Shown: positions 1 to 9,836, counted from the first letter of the stretch. The stretch: 64,000 bases of DNA from Neorhizobium lilium (GCF_004053875.1 NZ_SBIP01000001.1:124001-188000); one strand, 5' to 3'. A program made the numbers and translations. The notes: generated by a model not told the origin, from the sequence alone.

Positions 1-254
1 AAGACGCGGGCGAATTGCATCCATGGCCGCTCGACAGACTTCAGGTTCTGCCATCCGGCATGCCAGACGATGGGTGTGAGTATCAACAAGGCAGCAAGGC
101 TGCGCAGCATGACGACCTGTCCGAGGCCATAGCTGGCGACCAGCCATTTGCCCATGGCATCGTTGAGCGCGAACATCAGCATGCCGACAAGCATCAGCAA
201 CGGGCCGGTCGTGGAAATAGCGCGCCGGGACGCAGCGAAAGACGGTAAAGACAT
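1..254 (-). CDS. EamA/DMT-family transporter, N-terminal part (truncated by window edge)
   Basis: The reverse strand reads from an ATG at 254 without a stop to the left edge, giving about 84 residues. After a short basic N-terminus there is a hydrophobic segment (about residues 17-32, LLMLVGMLMFALND), then a loop and a second hydrophobic helix containing VVMLRSLAALLIL. The FALNDAMGKW and RSLAAL patterns are typical of the first two helices of 10-helix drug/metabolite exporters of the EamA type. Such proteins sit in the inner membrane and export or exchange small metabolites. The substrate cannot be inferred, and the rest of the gene lies outside the window. Confidence 0.8.
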   Translation of the reverse strand, partial: MSLPSFAASRRAISTTGPLLMLVGMLMFALNDAMGKWLVASYGLGQVVMLRSLAALLILTPIVWHAGWQNLKSVERPWMQFARV

Positions 255-502
255 GAGTTTGATCTCAGACGCTGGATATGTCGGATATACGCCAGCCCCC
301 GGGGAAGGCACGCTGGGCCACCCGCACCCTCTCGATCCATATAGTCGTCATTCTTGCTCCTCCTGATTCCCGCCTTGGTTTATCAGGTCGAAGCCGCAGA
401 TACTGCCGAACAAAAGACATTTCGCATCTTTTTGATTGGCCGCCTCTTGCGCAGAACAATGAGGCCTCCGGCAGCTTTTCCGCCGAAGGCCGGTCATTAT
501 CC

Positions 503-1546
503 TCAGGAGCGCTTCTTCATCACCCCATAGACGATGTTCCGGTTCTTGCCAAAGAAGACCTTCGACTCGTACTTACCGTTCTCGTCGCAGGCGTGGATGA
601 TATTCCACATGTCAGCCTCCGAGCGCAGCAACAGCTGCCAGTTCATGAAGGTCTCGATATAGCCATCGACCAGGATCGGATAGGAATAGTTGGCGAACAG
701 GAAGGTGCCGTTGGGCTTCAGCATCTCCAGGCAACGTTGAGTAAGCTTTATTGCGACCTTGTCGATGAGGTAGTCGTAAAGACCGGACGCGTAGACCAAG
801 TCGAACTTGCCCGGCTGCTGGCGGCCAGTTAGGATCGCCCGGACGGATCCGTCGATCGCTTCCACCGCGGTTCCCTGATAATCCCGCGCGATGGTTCCGA
901 TGCTGATCGGGTCCTGGTCGAGAGCGACCCAGCGCTTCAGCCGTTTCTCTTTGAAGGCGGCGGAATATTCCGCCTCGCGCAGGTGCCCGGCGGCGACGCT
1001 GAGAACTTCGGTGCCCGGCCCGTTCGCGGCTGCCACCTCGTCCACCTGGGCTGCAAGGATGTCGCGCCGGTCCCAGTTGGCAAGCGATGACGGTGCCGTG
1101 CTGGTGTACTCGAACAAGGCACGGCCGAGATCCGTGGCACGCGCCACGTCCTCGGTCACACTCTCATGCCGGTAGATGAAGTCGAGCAACCTCGCATCGC
1201 CGGAATAGCCGCGCGGCTTGTCCCATGACCAGCGGGTCAGCGGATCCTGCAGAAAGAACTCTGCAATCGGGTGGCCCTGAATGAAGGGCATCAGTTCCTG
1301 CCAGACGCGTGTCGGCAGCCTGCCGCGAATGTCATGAAGCGATCTTGTTACGCGATCGATGGCTCGGGTCGGGTCTTCACCCTTTTCGAACTGCTGCCGG
1401 GCAAGCTCCAGCATCAGCGCCAGCTCCCCACGCCCTTCCGCCAGATACTCCTCGAACCGCTCACCTCTATCGGCTTCAAGCTCGCCCGCAATCGCCGCAG
1501 GCGTTATAAGGCTGTGACCGTCGAATTCCATCTTCATTTGGGTCAT
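503..1546 (-). CDS. class I SAM-dependent methyltransferase
   Basis: 347 residues. The N-terminal half (about 1-130) is helical. It leads into a Rossmann-like methyltransferase core with a SAM-binding strand and glycine turn (EVLSVAAGHLRE, about residue 180), an acidic residue after the second strand (VALDQDP) and the FDLVYASGLYDYL segment expected for motif IV. I recall proteins of this layout being annotated as related to the 3-hydroxypalmitate methyl ester synthase PhcB, but the sequence alone does not show the substrate. It is divergent from the GGDEF-EAL gene across a 294-bp gap that probably holds both promoters. Function is assigned at family level only. Confidence 0.75.
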   Translation of the reverse strand: MTQMKMEFDGHSLITPAAIAGELEADRGERFEEYLAEGRGELALMLELARQQFEKGEDPTRAIDRVTRSLHDIRGRLPTRVWQELMPFIQGHPIAEFFLQDPLTRWSWDKPRGYSGDARLLDFIYRHESVTEDVARATDLGRALFEYTSTAPSSLANWDRRDILAAQVDEVAAANGPGTEVLSVAAGHLREAEYSAAFKEKRLKRWVALDQDPISIGTIARDYQGTAVEAIDGSVRAILTGRQQPGKFDLVYASGLYDYLIDKVAIKLTQRCLEMLKPNGTFLFANYSYPILVDGYIETFMNWQLLLRSEADMWNIIHACDENGKYESKVFFGKNRNIVYGVMKKRS

Positions 1547-1840
1547 AGGAAATTTCCGTCATATGATGAGACACTTGCAGAAAGACGGCGTCTTGGGCCG
1601 CTGCCTTCCCGCAAATTTGAACATAGTCGTAAACTTCTGATTAACCATTAGATTTCTTAGTGCCCTGGGGAAATCAGGATTCTTGGTAAATTTAACCAGA
1701 TTTAATTGCCGCCCCCCTATTTAGGTGGGATCAGCGCATGGTTCGTGTCGCCCAAAGGATCGGCGCCCGGCAATACGCAGTCAACGTTTGAGGGCATGCA
1801 AGCTTGGCGAGCCCCGAACCAAGAGCCGATAGGACAGTGC

Positions 1841-3862
1841 ATGAGGCACACGTTTGCCGAGACGGTGGAGACCGATCTGCAGGAAAAACTGCAGAGGCCG
1901 TCAGCGCATCAGCTTCGTCGCCTTTACGAGGCGAATGACGAAGTCGTACGAAAGAACGCGACACGGCAGGGGCTGTGGATCGCGGTGATTGTCTATATTC
2001 TGTTTTCTGCAAACGACATTCTGCTCATTCCAGACGTGGCAGTCTACACGATCGCCGCCCGGGTCATGCTCGGCGTACTGGCGCTGACCGTTCTTGAAAT
2101 CCAGATCACCATGAATGTCGGCATCAAATGGTTGGATGCCACCAGCGCCGTTGCGCTCGTGATGGGTTTTGCCGTGTGGGTACTACCGGCGGTGCATACG
2201 GCCCATGCACAGAGCCTTTCCTATTTCATGGTGTTCGGAACCATCTTCATGATGGGCGCCAACCTCTTCTTCAGCTTCCGCTTCCGCTTGTCCGTCCTGG
2301 CGTCGAGCGCGGTTCTTCTCACATTTCTCTTTTCTTTCTCAGCGTTCTGGCCGGGAGATATGTATGCGCTCGCCTTCGGCACTTTCTATATCTCCTGTTT
2401 CGTCTTCACGACCTATGTGAACTGGAAGCTGAACCGTGAGCGCTACAACGTCTTCCTCAATGCCCATGAAGCGAGGACGCAGCAAAAAGAAGCGGTGCTG
2501 CGGGGTGCCGCGTTGCTGCGGATGTCGAGCACCGACTATCTGACCGGTCTCGAAAACCGGCGTGCCGTCGATGAAAGGCTGAAGCAGTATTGGAATAATT
2601 GGCAGCAGACTGGCAAGGGTTTTGCCGCGATCCTGGCGGATGTCGATTTCTTCAAGAAGTACAACGATGCTTACGGCCATCAGGAGGGTGATCGCTGCCT
2701 GATCGAGGTTGCGACAGCCATCCGGGAAGCGATCGAGCCTTACGAGGGGTCGATCGGGCGCTATGGCGGTGAGGAATTCATTATTCTTTCTCCCATCGAC
2801 AGCCGCGATGGCGTTGTCGCGCTGGTTGAAACCATCCGTCATACTGTCGAAAAGCTGAACATCGTCCATGAGGAACGGCGCGACGGGACGGCTATCGTCA
2901 CCGTCAGCGTCGGTGGCGCCTTCACCCGCGAGCAAAGCGGCGCCAAGCTTGAAAAGATCATCCACGAGGCCGACCGCGCACTTTACAGCGCCAAGGCGAG
3001 CGGCCGTAATTGCGCCCGCGTCTTCGATCCGGCCGATCCCGAAAGCAGCGACGAAAGCGAGAACATCGCAGCTCTGCTTAAGATCGCTATCAAGCAGGAT
3101 CTCGTCTCCCTGGTCTACCAGCCGATCAAGGATCTAACCTCGCAGGGATCGGGAACCTCTGTCGAAGCCTTGATGCGTCTCAGGACGCTGGATGGCGCAG
3201 CAATTCCGCCCAGCCTCTTCATCCCGATTGCGGAGCGAACGGGGACGATCCTGGAACTTGGACGTTGGGCCATCCGTACCGTCTGTCGGGACCTCCTCGT
3301 GGACAATCATGTGGAAACGGCGAGTGTCAACGTATCGCCTATTCAATTGAAGACGCCAGGTTTCGCAGCCAGCGTCGCAGCTATCCTCTACGAGACCGGA
3401 ATTTCCGGCAAACGGCTTGCCTTCGAAATCACCGAAGGACTTGACATGGAGACCCATTCCGAGATCCTGCGGTGCATCAACGACCTCAAGACGTTAGGCA
3501 TCAAGATCTGGCTCGACGATTTCGGCACCGGATTTGCGGGCCTGTCATGGCTGAGGCTGATCGACTTCGACAAGGTGAAGATCGACCGCTCTTTCCTGCA
3601 TGACAGCGATACGCTGCGCGGCAGAACGATGCTGCAGGATATTATCGGGCTTATACGCCATCGCGGCCCCAAGATATTGGTCGAAGGGGTCGAGACAGAA
3701 GAGCAATTGCAGCTCTTGCGGGAATTGAAAATCGACGCCGTTCAAGGGTATCACGTCGGTCGCCCAGCCTCCGTCGGAAGCTTTCTGAATGAAACTCGGC
3801 AAGCGGCCATGTTCGATATTGCGACCGCAGTTGCCCAACGCAAGCCAAGCCTTCGCGGCTAA
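1841..3862 (+). CDS. membrane-anchored GGDEF-EAL c-di-GMP protein
   Basis: 673 residues from the ATG at 1841, which has AGGA 8 nt upstream. An upstream TTG at 1706 in the same frame has no ribosome site and adds low-complexity sequence, so I reject it. About six hydrophobic segments occupy residues 45-200. A diguanylate cyclase domain follows with GGEEF at 309-313, and then an EAL phosphodiesterase domain with EALMR at 442-446, DDFGTG at about 559 and KIDRSF. Both active-site signatures look intact, so it could make or degrade c-di-GMP. I see no RxxD inhibitory site before GGEEF. The signal sensed by the membrane part is unknown. Confidence 0.92.
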   Translation: MRHTFAETVETDLQEKLQRPSAHQLRRLYEANDEVVRKNATRQGLWIAVIVYILFSANDILLIPDVAVYTIAARVMLGVLALTVLEIQITMNVGIKWLDATSAVALVMGFAVWVLPAVHTAHAQSLSYFMVFGTIFMMGANLFFSFRFRLSVLASSAVLLTFLFSFSAFWPGDMYALAFGTFYISCFVFTTYVNWKLNRERYNVFLNAHEARTQQKEAVLRGAALLRMSSTDYLTGLENRRAVDERLKQYWNNWQQTGKGFAAILADVDFFKKYNDAYGHQEGDRCLIEVATAIREAIEPYEGSIGRYGGEEFIILSPIDSRDGVVALVETIRHTVEKLNIVHEERRDGTAIVTVSVGGAFTREQSGAKLEKIIHEADRALYSAKASGRNCARVFDPADPESSDESENIAALLKIAIKQDLVSLVYQPIKDLTSQGSGTSVEALMRLRTLDGAAIPPSLFIPIAERTGTILELGRWAIRTVCRDLLVDNHVETASVNVSPIQLKTPGFAASVAAILYETGISGKRLAFEITEGLDMETHSEILRCINDLKTLGIKIWLDDFGTGFAGLSWLRLIDFDKVKIDRSFLHDSDTLRGRTMLQDIIGLIRHRGPKILVEGVETEEQLQLLRELKIDAVQGYHVGRPASVGSFLNETRQAAMFDIATAVAQRKPSLRG

Positions 3863-4035
3863 CCCTGCGGCGAGGCCAAGACCCCGACCGATCACGAACA
3901 CTGAGAAGAACTAGCCACACTCTCGATCGCTGATGGCCGCTTAGCCTTGACCTTCTGCTGAAAAAGGAATTAGATCGATCCAATTGCTCAGCTGGGGAGG
4001 AGACGCCAGTTGTTCAAGCGTTGGGGAGGTCCCAG

Positions 4036-4704
4036 TTGTACACCGTCAATTTTGCGCCCGTATTTGCGGGCTTCGATCAACTTCTGCTTGGCGCGTGGCT
4101 GACGATCCAGCTTTCGGTCGCCGCAATGATCGTCGGCCTGATCGTCTCCATTCTTTGCGCCGCGGGCAAGACTTCCGGCATCGCCCCGCTACGCTGGGTG
4201 ATTGATGCCTATATCGAGATCATCCGCAACACGCCCTTCCTGGTGCAGATCTTCTTCATCTTCTTCGGCCTTCCCTCTCTTAGTATCCGCCTGACTCCAA
4301 ACAGTGCAGCCCTGGTGGCGCTTGTGGTCAACTTCGGCGCCTATGGCACCGAGATCATCCGTGCGGGCATCGAGTCCATCCAGAAGGGTCAGTTGGAAGC
4401 AGGAACAGCACTTGGCCTCTCCAAGCTGCAGATCTTCCGCTACATCATCATGAAACCGGCCTTGCGAACCGTCTATCCGGCTCTCACCAGCCAGTTCATC
4501 TACCTGATGCTGACCTCAAGCGTCGTTTCGGCCATATCCGCCGACGATCTTGCGGCAGCCGGGAACAATCTCCAGTCCCAGACCTTCGCCAGTTTCGAGG
4601 TCTATATCGTCATCACCCTCATGTATCTCGTCATGTCGACCGGCTTCTCGGCAATCTTCGCCATAATCGAGAAGGCAGCATTCAAATACCCGCTGAGCCG
4701 ATAG
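4036..4704 (+). CDS. polar amino acid ABC transporter permease (first of pair)
   Basis: 222 residues from a TTG at 4036, preceded by GGGGAGG with about 7 nt spacing. A TTG at 4021 in the same frame is possible but overlaps that ribosome site. It is a HisM/GlnP-type inner-membrane permease. About five helices are visible, with the family motif TPFLVQIFFIFFGLP near residue 70 and the ATPase-contact EAA loop (EAGTALGLSKLQIFRYIIMKPA) near 125. It starts a tight operon with a second permease 10 bp downstream, then a binding protein and an ATPase. Confidence 0.9.
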   Translation: MYTVNFAPVFAGFDQLLLGAWLTIQLSVAAMIVGLIVSILCAAGKTSGIAPLRWVIDAYIEIIRNTPFLVQIFFIFFGLPSLSIRLTPNSAALVALVVNFGAYGTEIIRAGIESIQKGQLEAGTALGLSKLQIFRYIIMKPALRTVYPALTSQFIYLMLTSSVVSAISADDLAAAGNNLQSQTFASFEVYIVITLMYLVMSTGFSAIFAIIEKAAFKYPLSR

Positions 4705-4714
4705 GAGCAGGATC

Positions 4715-5377
4715 ATGCCGCTTATTCGACCGTTCGGATTGCCCGAGTTCTGGATCATCGTCATGGCGGCGAAGTGGACCGTCGCGCTGTCGGCGATCGC
4801 CTTTGCAGGCGGCGGTCTTGGAGGACTTCTCATTGCGCTCGGCCGAGTTTCCGATAGCAAGTGGCTTCGTGGTCTGGCAACCGGCTTCATCCGCCTGTTC
4901 CAGGGCACGCCGCTTTTGATGCAGCTCTTCCTGGTGTTCTTCGGTATGAATATCCTGGGTCTGGCGATCAATCCCTGGATCGCCGCCGCCGTCGCACTGA
5001 CGTTGCACGCCAGCGCCTTCCTTGGGGAAATCTGGCGAGGCTGCATCGAAGCCGTGCCTTCCGGCCAACGGGAAGCGGCGACGGCGCTCGGCCTTCGCTA
5101 TGTCAACCGCATGCGCTACGTCGTCCTTCCCCAGGCAAGCCGCATCGCGGTGGCGCCGACGGTCGGTTTCCTTGTTCAATTGATCAAAGGCACGTCGCTT
5201 GCCGCCATCATTGGCTTCACGGAGCTCACACGGCAGGGTCAGATCATCAATAATGCCACCTTTAGCCCGTTTATGGTGTTCGGCACGGTGGCGGCTGTCT
5301 ATTTCGTGCTCTGCTGGCCGCTCTCCGTGCTGGCGCGCCGAATGGAATTTCGTTTCTCCCGCGCAACGGAACGTTGA
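4715..5377 (+). CDS. polar amino acid ABC transporter permease (second of pair)
   Basis: 220 residues, starting 10 bp after the first permease and preceded by GGAGCAGG. It has the same HisQ/HisM architecture: helices near residues 15-40 and 50-85, GTPLLMQLFLVFFG near 68, and an EAA loop (GQREAATALGLRYVNRMRYVVLPQ) near 115-140. The two permeases would form the heterodimeric channel of the importer. No substrate-specific feature can be read from permeases of this family. Confidence 0.9.
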   Translation: MPLIRPFGLPEFWIIVMAAKWTVALSAIAFAGGGLGGLLIALGRVSDSKWLRGLATGFIRLFQGTPLLMQLFLVFFGMNILGLAINPWIAAAVALTLHASAFLGEIWRGCIEAVPSGQREAATALGLRYVNRMRYVVLPQASRIAVAPTVGFLVQLIKGTSLAAIIGFTELTRQGQIINNATFSPFMVFGTVAAVYFVLCWPLSVLARRMEFRFSRATER

Positions 5378-5430
5378 CGGACATTCACAGCCGGACGGAG
5401 GATGCCGGCGCAACACACAAGGGTAGGATC

Positions 5431-6246
5431 ATGAATATTGGCTCTCACATTTCCCGGCGGATATTAATCGCGGCTGTCGGTGCTGGCATGATCGTCGGCG
5501 CGACTGCTTCCACCGGGTCGGCACAGACGGTCGATAGCGTAAAGTCAGCCGGCACGGTAAAAGTCGGCATGCTGGTCGATTTCCCGCCATTCGGCATCAT
5601 GAACACGTCCAACGAGCCGGACGGTTATGATGCCGATGTGGCAAAGCTGTTGGCCAAGGAATGGGGCGTGAAGGTGCAGATCGTGCCGGTCACCGGGCCC
5701 AATCGCATTCCCTACCTGCAGAGCAACCAGGTGGACCTTCTTGTCGCCTCGCTTGGCATTACCGAGGAGCGTGCAAAGAGCGTCGATTTCTCCCAGCCCT
5801 ATGCCGGCATTTCCATCGGCGTCTTCGGCGCCACCGCCACCAAGGTTGCCAAGCCGGAGGACCTGTCCGGCAAAACAGTTGGCGTAGCACGCGCTTCCAC
5901 GCAGGATACGGCCGTCACCAAGGTTGCGCCCAAGGATGCCAAGATCCAGCGCTTCGATGACGACGCCAGTGCCGTCCAGGCCCTCTTGTCGGGCCAGGTC
6001 GAGTTGATCGGCGTATCCAATGTCGTGGCTGCCCAGATCGAAAAGGCTGCGCCGGGCCGCTTCGACCAGAAGCTGCAGCTCAGCCAGCAGGTTCAGGGGA
6101 TAGTGGTACGCAAGGGCTCTACCGAGCTGTTGACGGCTGTCAACGCCTTCATCGACAAGGTCAAGGCCGATGGCGAGCTGAACAAGATCCATGAGAAGTG
6201 GCTCGGCGCGCCGCTTCCGGATTTTGTCGCCGCGGCTAAGAAGTAA
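5431..6246 (+). CDS. periplasmic amino acid-binding protein of the ABC importer
   Basis: 271 residues. The ATG at 5431 is preferred because it is followed directly by a signal peptide (basic SRR, hydrophobic ILIAAVGAGMIVGATA, cleavage near SAQT). The in-frame upstream start at 5374 would bury that signal peptide. The mature part is an SBP_bac_3 protein (cluster F): VKVGMLVDFPPFGIM at the start, GYDADVAKLLAKEW, VDLLVASLGITEERAKSVDFSQPY, and LNKIHEKWLG at the end. It captures a small polar solute, probably an amino acid or related acid, for the flanking permeases and ATPase. Confidence 0.9.
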   Translation: MNIGSHISRRILIAAVGAGMIVGATASTGSAQTVDSVKSAGTVKVGMLVDFPPFGIMNTSNEPDGYDADVAKLLAKEWGVKVQIVPVTGPNRIPYLQSNQVDLLVASLGITEERAKSVDFSQPYAGISIGVFGATATKVAKPEDLSGKTVGVARASTQDTAVTKVAPKDAKIQRFDDDASAVQALLSGQVELIGVSNVVAAQIEKAAPGRFDQKLQLSQQVQGIVVRKGSTELLTAVNAFIDKVKADGELNKIHEKWLGAPLPDFVAAAKK

Positions 6247-6273
6247 GAACGGCTCGGGAAAGGGAGATCTCGC

Positions 6274-7041
6274 ATGACTGGAATAGCAGCGGCCGACATT
6301 ACGGGATCTTCCGACCTGGCAGTGCAGATGGAAGGCGTCAACAAATGGTACGGCGCCTTTCACGCCCTGAAGAATATCGAGCTTTCGGTGCGCCGTGGCG
6401 AGCGGATCGTCATCTGCGGACCGTCCGGCTCGGGCAAGTCCACGTTGATCCGCTGCATCAACCAGTTGGAGACGATCCGGGATGGCCGCATCGTCGTTGA
6501 TGGTCATGACCTGACTGCCGGCGGCAAGAATGTCGATCTGGTGCGGCAGGAGACCGGCATGGTCTTCCAGCAGTTCAACCTCTTCCCCCACATGACGGTG
6601 CTGGAAAACTGCACGCTCGCGCCGATGAAAGTGCGTGGGATCGCGCGGGTGGAGGCGGAAAAGACGGCCCGCGCCTTCCTGGAGCGAGTTCGAATTCCCG
6701 AACAGGCTGAGAAATATCCGGCACAGCTTTCCGGCGGACAGCAGCAGCGCGTCGCCATTGCCCGCGCTCTCTGCATGAACCCCAAGATCATGCTGTTCGA
6801 CGAGCCGACCTCGGCGCTCGACCCGGAAATGGTCAAGGAGGTGTTGGACACGATGATCGATCTCGCCAAAGAGGGCATGACCATGCTCTGCGTGACGCAC
6901 GAGATGGGCTTTGCCCGACAGGTGGCGGACCGCGTCATCTTCATGGACCGCGGCGAGATCCTCGAAATGGATACGCCGGACGCCTTCTTCGGCAATCCTA
7001 AGAACGAGCGACTGAAGACCTTCCTTGGCCAGATCTCCTGA
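6274..7041 (+). CDS. polar amino acid ABC transporter ATPase
   Basis: 255 residues, GlnQ/HisP type. Walker [10 protein letters not shown] is near residue 50, the Q-loop is in [14 protein letters not shown], the signature LSGGQQQR is near 151, Walker [13 protein letters not shown] near 170, and the switch His is in CVTHEMGF. All catalytic residues are present. It is 27 bp after the binding protein and 27 bp before the dehydrogenase, so the whole set is probably one transcript. Confidence 0.94.
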   Translation: MTGIAAADITGSSDLAVQMEGVNKWYGAFHALKNIELSVRRGERIVICGPSGSGKSTLIRCINQLETIRDGRIVVDGHDLTAGGKNVDLVRQETGMVFQQFNLFPHMTVLENCTLAPMKVRGIARVEAEKTARAFLERVRIPEQAEKYPAQLSGGQQQRVAIARALCMNPKIMLFDEPTSALDPEMVKEVLDTMIDLAKEGMTMLCVTHEMGFARQVADRVIFMDRGEILEMDTPDAFFGNPKNERLKTFLGQIS

Positions 7042-7068
7042 TCGGCTGTTTCAGATGGAATTTTAAAG

Positions 7069-8004
7069 ATGAAGCCAGAGATCCTGTTGGTCGAACCGAT
7101 CATGAAGCCTTTCGACGAAAGGCTCGAAGCCGATTATGCGGTGCATCGCTTGTATGAGCCAGCGGAGAAAGCCAAGATCGACGCGGCGCTGCCCAATATT
7201 CGCGGCGTCGTCACCGGAGGCGGCAATGGCCTCTCCAACGAGTGGATCGAGAAACTTCCGAACCTCCGCGTCATTTCCGTCAACGGGGTTGGCACGGACC
7301 GGATCGATCTTGCCTTTGCCCGCAGCCGCAATATCGACGTGGCAATCACGGCGGGCGTGCTTACCGACGACGTCGCCGATCTCGGCATCAGCCTGATGCT
7401 GGCCTCACTTCGCCATGTCGCCAAGGGCGACGCCTTCGTGCGCAAGGGCCTCTGGGGCAAAGACCCCTTCCCGCTCGGCACCAGCCCGAAGGGCAAGAAG
7501 CTCGGCATCCTGGGTCTTGGCCAAATCGGGCGCGCCTTCGGTCAACGTGCAGAAGCCTTCGGTATGTCGGTGCGCTACTGGAACCGCTCGCCTGTCAAGG
7601 ACACGAACTGGACATCCTGCGAATCGCCATTAGCGCTCGCGCAGGACAGCGACGTGCTTTGCGTGATCATCGCGGCAACAGCGGAAACGAAGAACATCGT
7701 CAATGCCGAGATCCTGAAGGCGCTCGGTCCCAAGGGGATCATCATCAACATCGCCCGCGGGACAGTGATCGACGAGGATGCCCTGCTTGCGGCCCTCAAT
7801 GACGGCACGATCGGAGGCGCCGGCCTCGACGTGTTTGTCGGCGAGCCCAACATCCGCAAAGAGTTCTTCACCGCGCCGAACACGGTTCTGATGCCGCACC
7901 AGGGCAGCGCGACATTGGAGACACGAATGGCCATGGGCGAACTCGTCCTGTCCAACCTGGCGGCCCATTTTGCCGGCCGGACACCTCCCACCACCGTCAA
8001 CTGA
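7069..8004 (+). CDS. D-isomer-specific 2-hydroxyacid dehydrogenase (GhrB-like)
   Basis: 311 residues, the usual length for the family. The NAD(P)-binding glycine motif is LGILGLGQIGRAF (about residues 144-156). The catalytic triad is visible as Arg in NIARGTVID, Glu in FVGEPN and His in LMPHQGS. It would reduce a 2-oxoacid such as hydroxypyruvate or glyoxylate, or oxidise a D-2-hydroxyacid. Its place directly after a solute importer suggests it acts on the imported compound or a product of it. The exact substrate is not readable. Confidence 0.85.
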   Translation: MKPEILLVEPIMKPFDERLEADYAVHRLYEPAEKAKIDAALPNIRGVVTGGGNGLSNEWIEKLPNLRVISVNGVGTDRIDLAFARSRNIDVAITAGVLTDDVADLGISLMLASLRHVAKGDAFVRKGLWGKDPFPLGTSPKGKKLGILGLGQIGRAFGQRAEAFGMSVRYWNRSPVKDTNWTSCESPLALAQDSDVLCVIIAATAETKNIVNAEILKALGPKGIIINIARGTVIDEDALLAALNDGTIGGAGLDVFVGEPNIRKEFFTAPNTVLMPHQGSATLETRMAMGELVLSNLAAHFAGRTPPTTVN

Positions 8005-8017
8005 TCTGGGGCGCGAC

Positions 8018-8371
8018 ATGATCATCCGACAGGCCTTCTTCGAGGGCACGATTCACGCAGGCAAGGAAGCGGCATTCCGCGGTTACGTCGCCGAGACGCT
8101 GATGCCGATGTGGCTCGCCTTACCTGGCATTCGCGAAGTGCGCGTGCTCTACAACATCGAGCGTGACGATGGGGCACCGACATATCCCATGGTGCTTTCC
8201 ACCATGTTTGACAGCCGTGAGGCACTGGCCGAAGCGTTGGAGTCCCCCGTCCGCTACGAGAGCCGCGAGGCAACCAAGGGCTTGCTCGCCATGTTTGATG
8301 GCCACATCCACCACCACGTCTTCGACCTGGCCCAGGACCAATCGACCTTCAGGATTTGGGGCGTGGTATGA
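8018..8371 (+). CDS. small EthD-like / dimeric alpha-beta barrel protein
   Basis: 117 residues from the ATG at 8018, 13 bp after the dehydrogenase stop. An upstream in-frame ATG at 7970 lies inside the dehydrogenase and is unlikely. The protein starts MIIRQAFFEGTIHAGKEAAF and has the beta-alpha-beta layout of ferredoxin-like dimeric barrel proteins (EthD or antibiotic-monooxygenase fold): an early strand, a helix with MPMWLALPGI, and a strand REVRVLYNIE. Several His residues cluster at GHIHHHVFD. It is probably the last gene of the transporter operon. No reaction is assigned. Confidence 0.6.
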   Translation: MIIRQAFFEGTIHAGKEAAFRGYVAETLMPMWLALPGIREVRVLYNIERDDGAPTYPMVLSTMFDSREALAEALESPVRYESREATKGLLAMFDGHIHHHVFDLAQDQSTFRIWGVV

Positions 8372-8515
8372 GGGGAAATCGTTCAGTTCTAGGAGCGAAA
8401 CCGAAGGTGGATCCTATTTCCATCGAGGGTTCGCGACGCGGAAATGGGCGATTTTCACCATATCCCTTTGGGACGCGGCGGATTTTGTCCCTGAAGACGT
8501 CGGAAAGTCCTTGTG

Positions 8516-8546
8516 GAGGAAAGGCTCCACTGCAGCCTTCCCTCCT
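8516..8546. terminator. hairpin between convergent genes, candidate bidirectional terminator
   Basis: Arms of 12 bp (8516-8527 and 8535-8546) flank a 7-base loop. The one mismatch becomes a U-G pair in the reverse-strand transcript. It lies between the end of the transporter operon and the end of the arsenic operon. There is no clear U-tract, so termination is an inference. Otherwise 8372-8600 shows nothing I recognise. Confidence 0.4.
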
Positions 8547-8600
8547 GTTCAGAAACAAAATCAGCTCGCGCCACGCCCGAAACCTGAATGTCGATTGGTC

Positions 8601-9836
8601 CTAGACGTGACCGGCGGGAGTGCTACCGGCGATCCGCCCGCTCGCAAGATCATGTCGGCGCACTACGGCCGCAATTGCCAGGAAAGCGCCGCAGCCCGCG
8701 ACGCCCAATAGCACGATCACCGTCAGGGACGACGTGATGCCGATGCGCTCCATCGACAGGGCAAGCGCGAACGGGGCAACTGCCGAGACGATCAGGCGCG
8801 CTGCCATCAGCTTGCCTTGGAGGCTGCCATAGCCCTCACTGCCGAACAGGGTCAGCGGCAGCGTCCCGGCCACGATGCTGAAAAGCCCGTTGCCCATGCC
8901 GAAGATGACAGCGAAGGCCGTAGCGCCGGCAATCGACGGCGCCGTTGCCGCCAGGATGGCCGCACCCCCCGGTATCAGCACAGCCGATATGACCGCGAGA
9001 TGGAGCGGTGCAAGATTTCGCCCAAAGAACATGTTGGCGAGCCGGCTCAACACCTGCGACGGCCCGAACAACGTGCCGACCAAGGCCGCACTTGCGCCAA
9101 GCCCCAGGCCCGCCAAGAGCGGCACCATGTGAACCAGCACCGCCGCGCTTACCAGCGACTGAAGGCAGAAGCCGACGACCATCAGGCCGAAGCCAAGACG
9201 GCGTAGATCCGGATGCAGGCGCCCCGGCACAGGGGTCGCGGCGGCGGAGGCAGAGGCTGCCCGCTTTCTTGTCCCCCTAAACGACAACCAGGTGTGCAAA
9301 GGCAGGCAGACCAGAAGGTTCAGTACCGCGAAGCCGAGATAGACCTGCTGCCAGGTCAAATGCGCGTGAAGCGCGCTGGTGATGGGCCAGAAGATTGTCG
9401 ATGCAAAGCCGGCAATCAGGGTGAGATAGGTGATGCTGCGCTGTGCGACCTGCGGCCCGATCTGCACCAGGAGTGCAAAAGCTGCTCCGTATTGCACGAG
9501 ATTGGCCGCGGTCTCGATGAGCACAAGCGCCAATACAAAGCCCACTCCTCCTGGTGCGAACGCGCAGGCCACCAACGCCACAGAGGCGACGGCGGAACCC
9601 AGCATCATGATGCGGCCGGCGCCAATACGGTCGAACCACTTGCCCAGCCATGGCGCTGTCAGTCCACCGACCAGAAGCGCCACCGAAAATGCCGCGAACA
9701 CCCATTCCGTCGGCCAGGAGAGTGATGAGGCCATATCCGGCGCAAGGATACCGAAGCTGTAATAAAGAGTGCCGTAGCCGATGATCTGCGTGACGCCAAG
9801 GGCAAGGATGGCGGTAAGCGGCAGCCGTTCGGTCAT
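8601..9836 (-). CDS. MFS transporter of the arsenic operon (ArsK/ArsJ-type candidate)
   Basis: 411 residues with about 12 hydrophobic segments in two six-helix halves, and the MFS loop signature [15 protein letters not shown] near residue 65. Its start overlaps the arsH stop by 4 bp (ATGA), so it is translationally coupled and belongs to the arsR-arsC-arsH unit. No Acr3, ArsB or aquaglyceroporin gene is in the operon, so this protein is the only candidate for removing arsenite or an arsenic conjugate from the cell. MFS arsenic exporters such as ArsK and ArsJ are known. Which one this resembles needs an alignment. Confidence 0.75.
   Translation of the reverse strand: MTERLPLTAILALGVTQIIGYGTLYYSFGILAPDMASSLSWPTEWVFAAFSVALLVGGLTAPWLGKWFDRIGAGRIMMLGSAVASVALVACAFAPGGVGFVLALVLIETAANLVQYGAAFALLVQIGPQVAQRSITYLTLIAGFASTIFWPITSALHAHLTWQQVYLGFAVLNLLVCLPLHTWLSFRGTRKRAASASAAATPVPGRLHPDLRRLGFGLMVVGFCLQSLVSAAVLVHMVPLLAGLGLGASAALVGTLFGPSQVLSRLANMFFGRNLAPLHLAVISAVLIPGGAAILAATAPSIAGATAFAVIFGMGNGLFSIVAGTLPLTLFGSEGYGSLQGKLMAARLIVSAVAPFALALSMERIGITSSLTVIVLLGVAGCGAFLAIAAVVRRHDLASGRIAGSTPAGHV

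Noticed and set aside
255..502. Short reverse-strand frame (64 residues) overlapping the gap before the methyltransferase
   Set aside because: Arg-rich sequence without a ribosome site or similarity that I can recognise.
8372..8600. Possible small gene downstream of the EthD-like gene
   Set aside because: The open frames here lack ribosome sites and domains. The only structure is a terminator-like hairpin.
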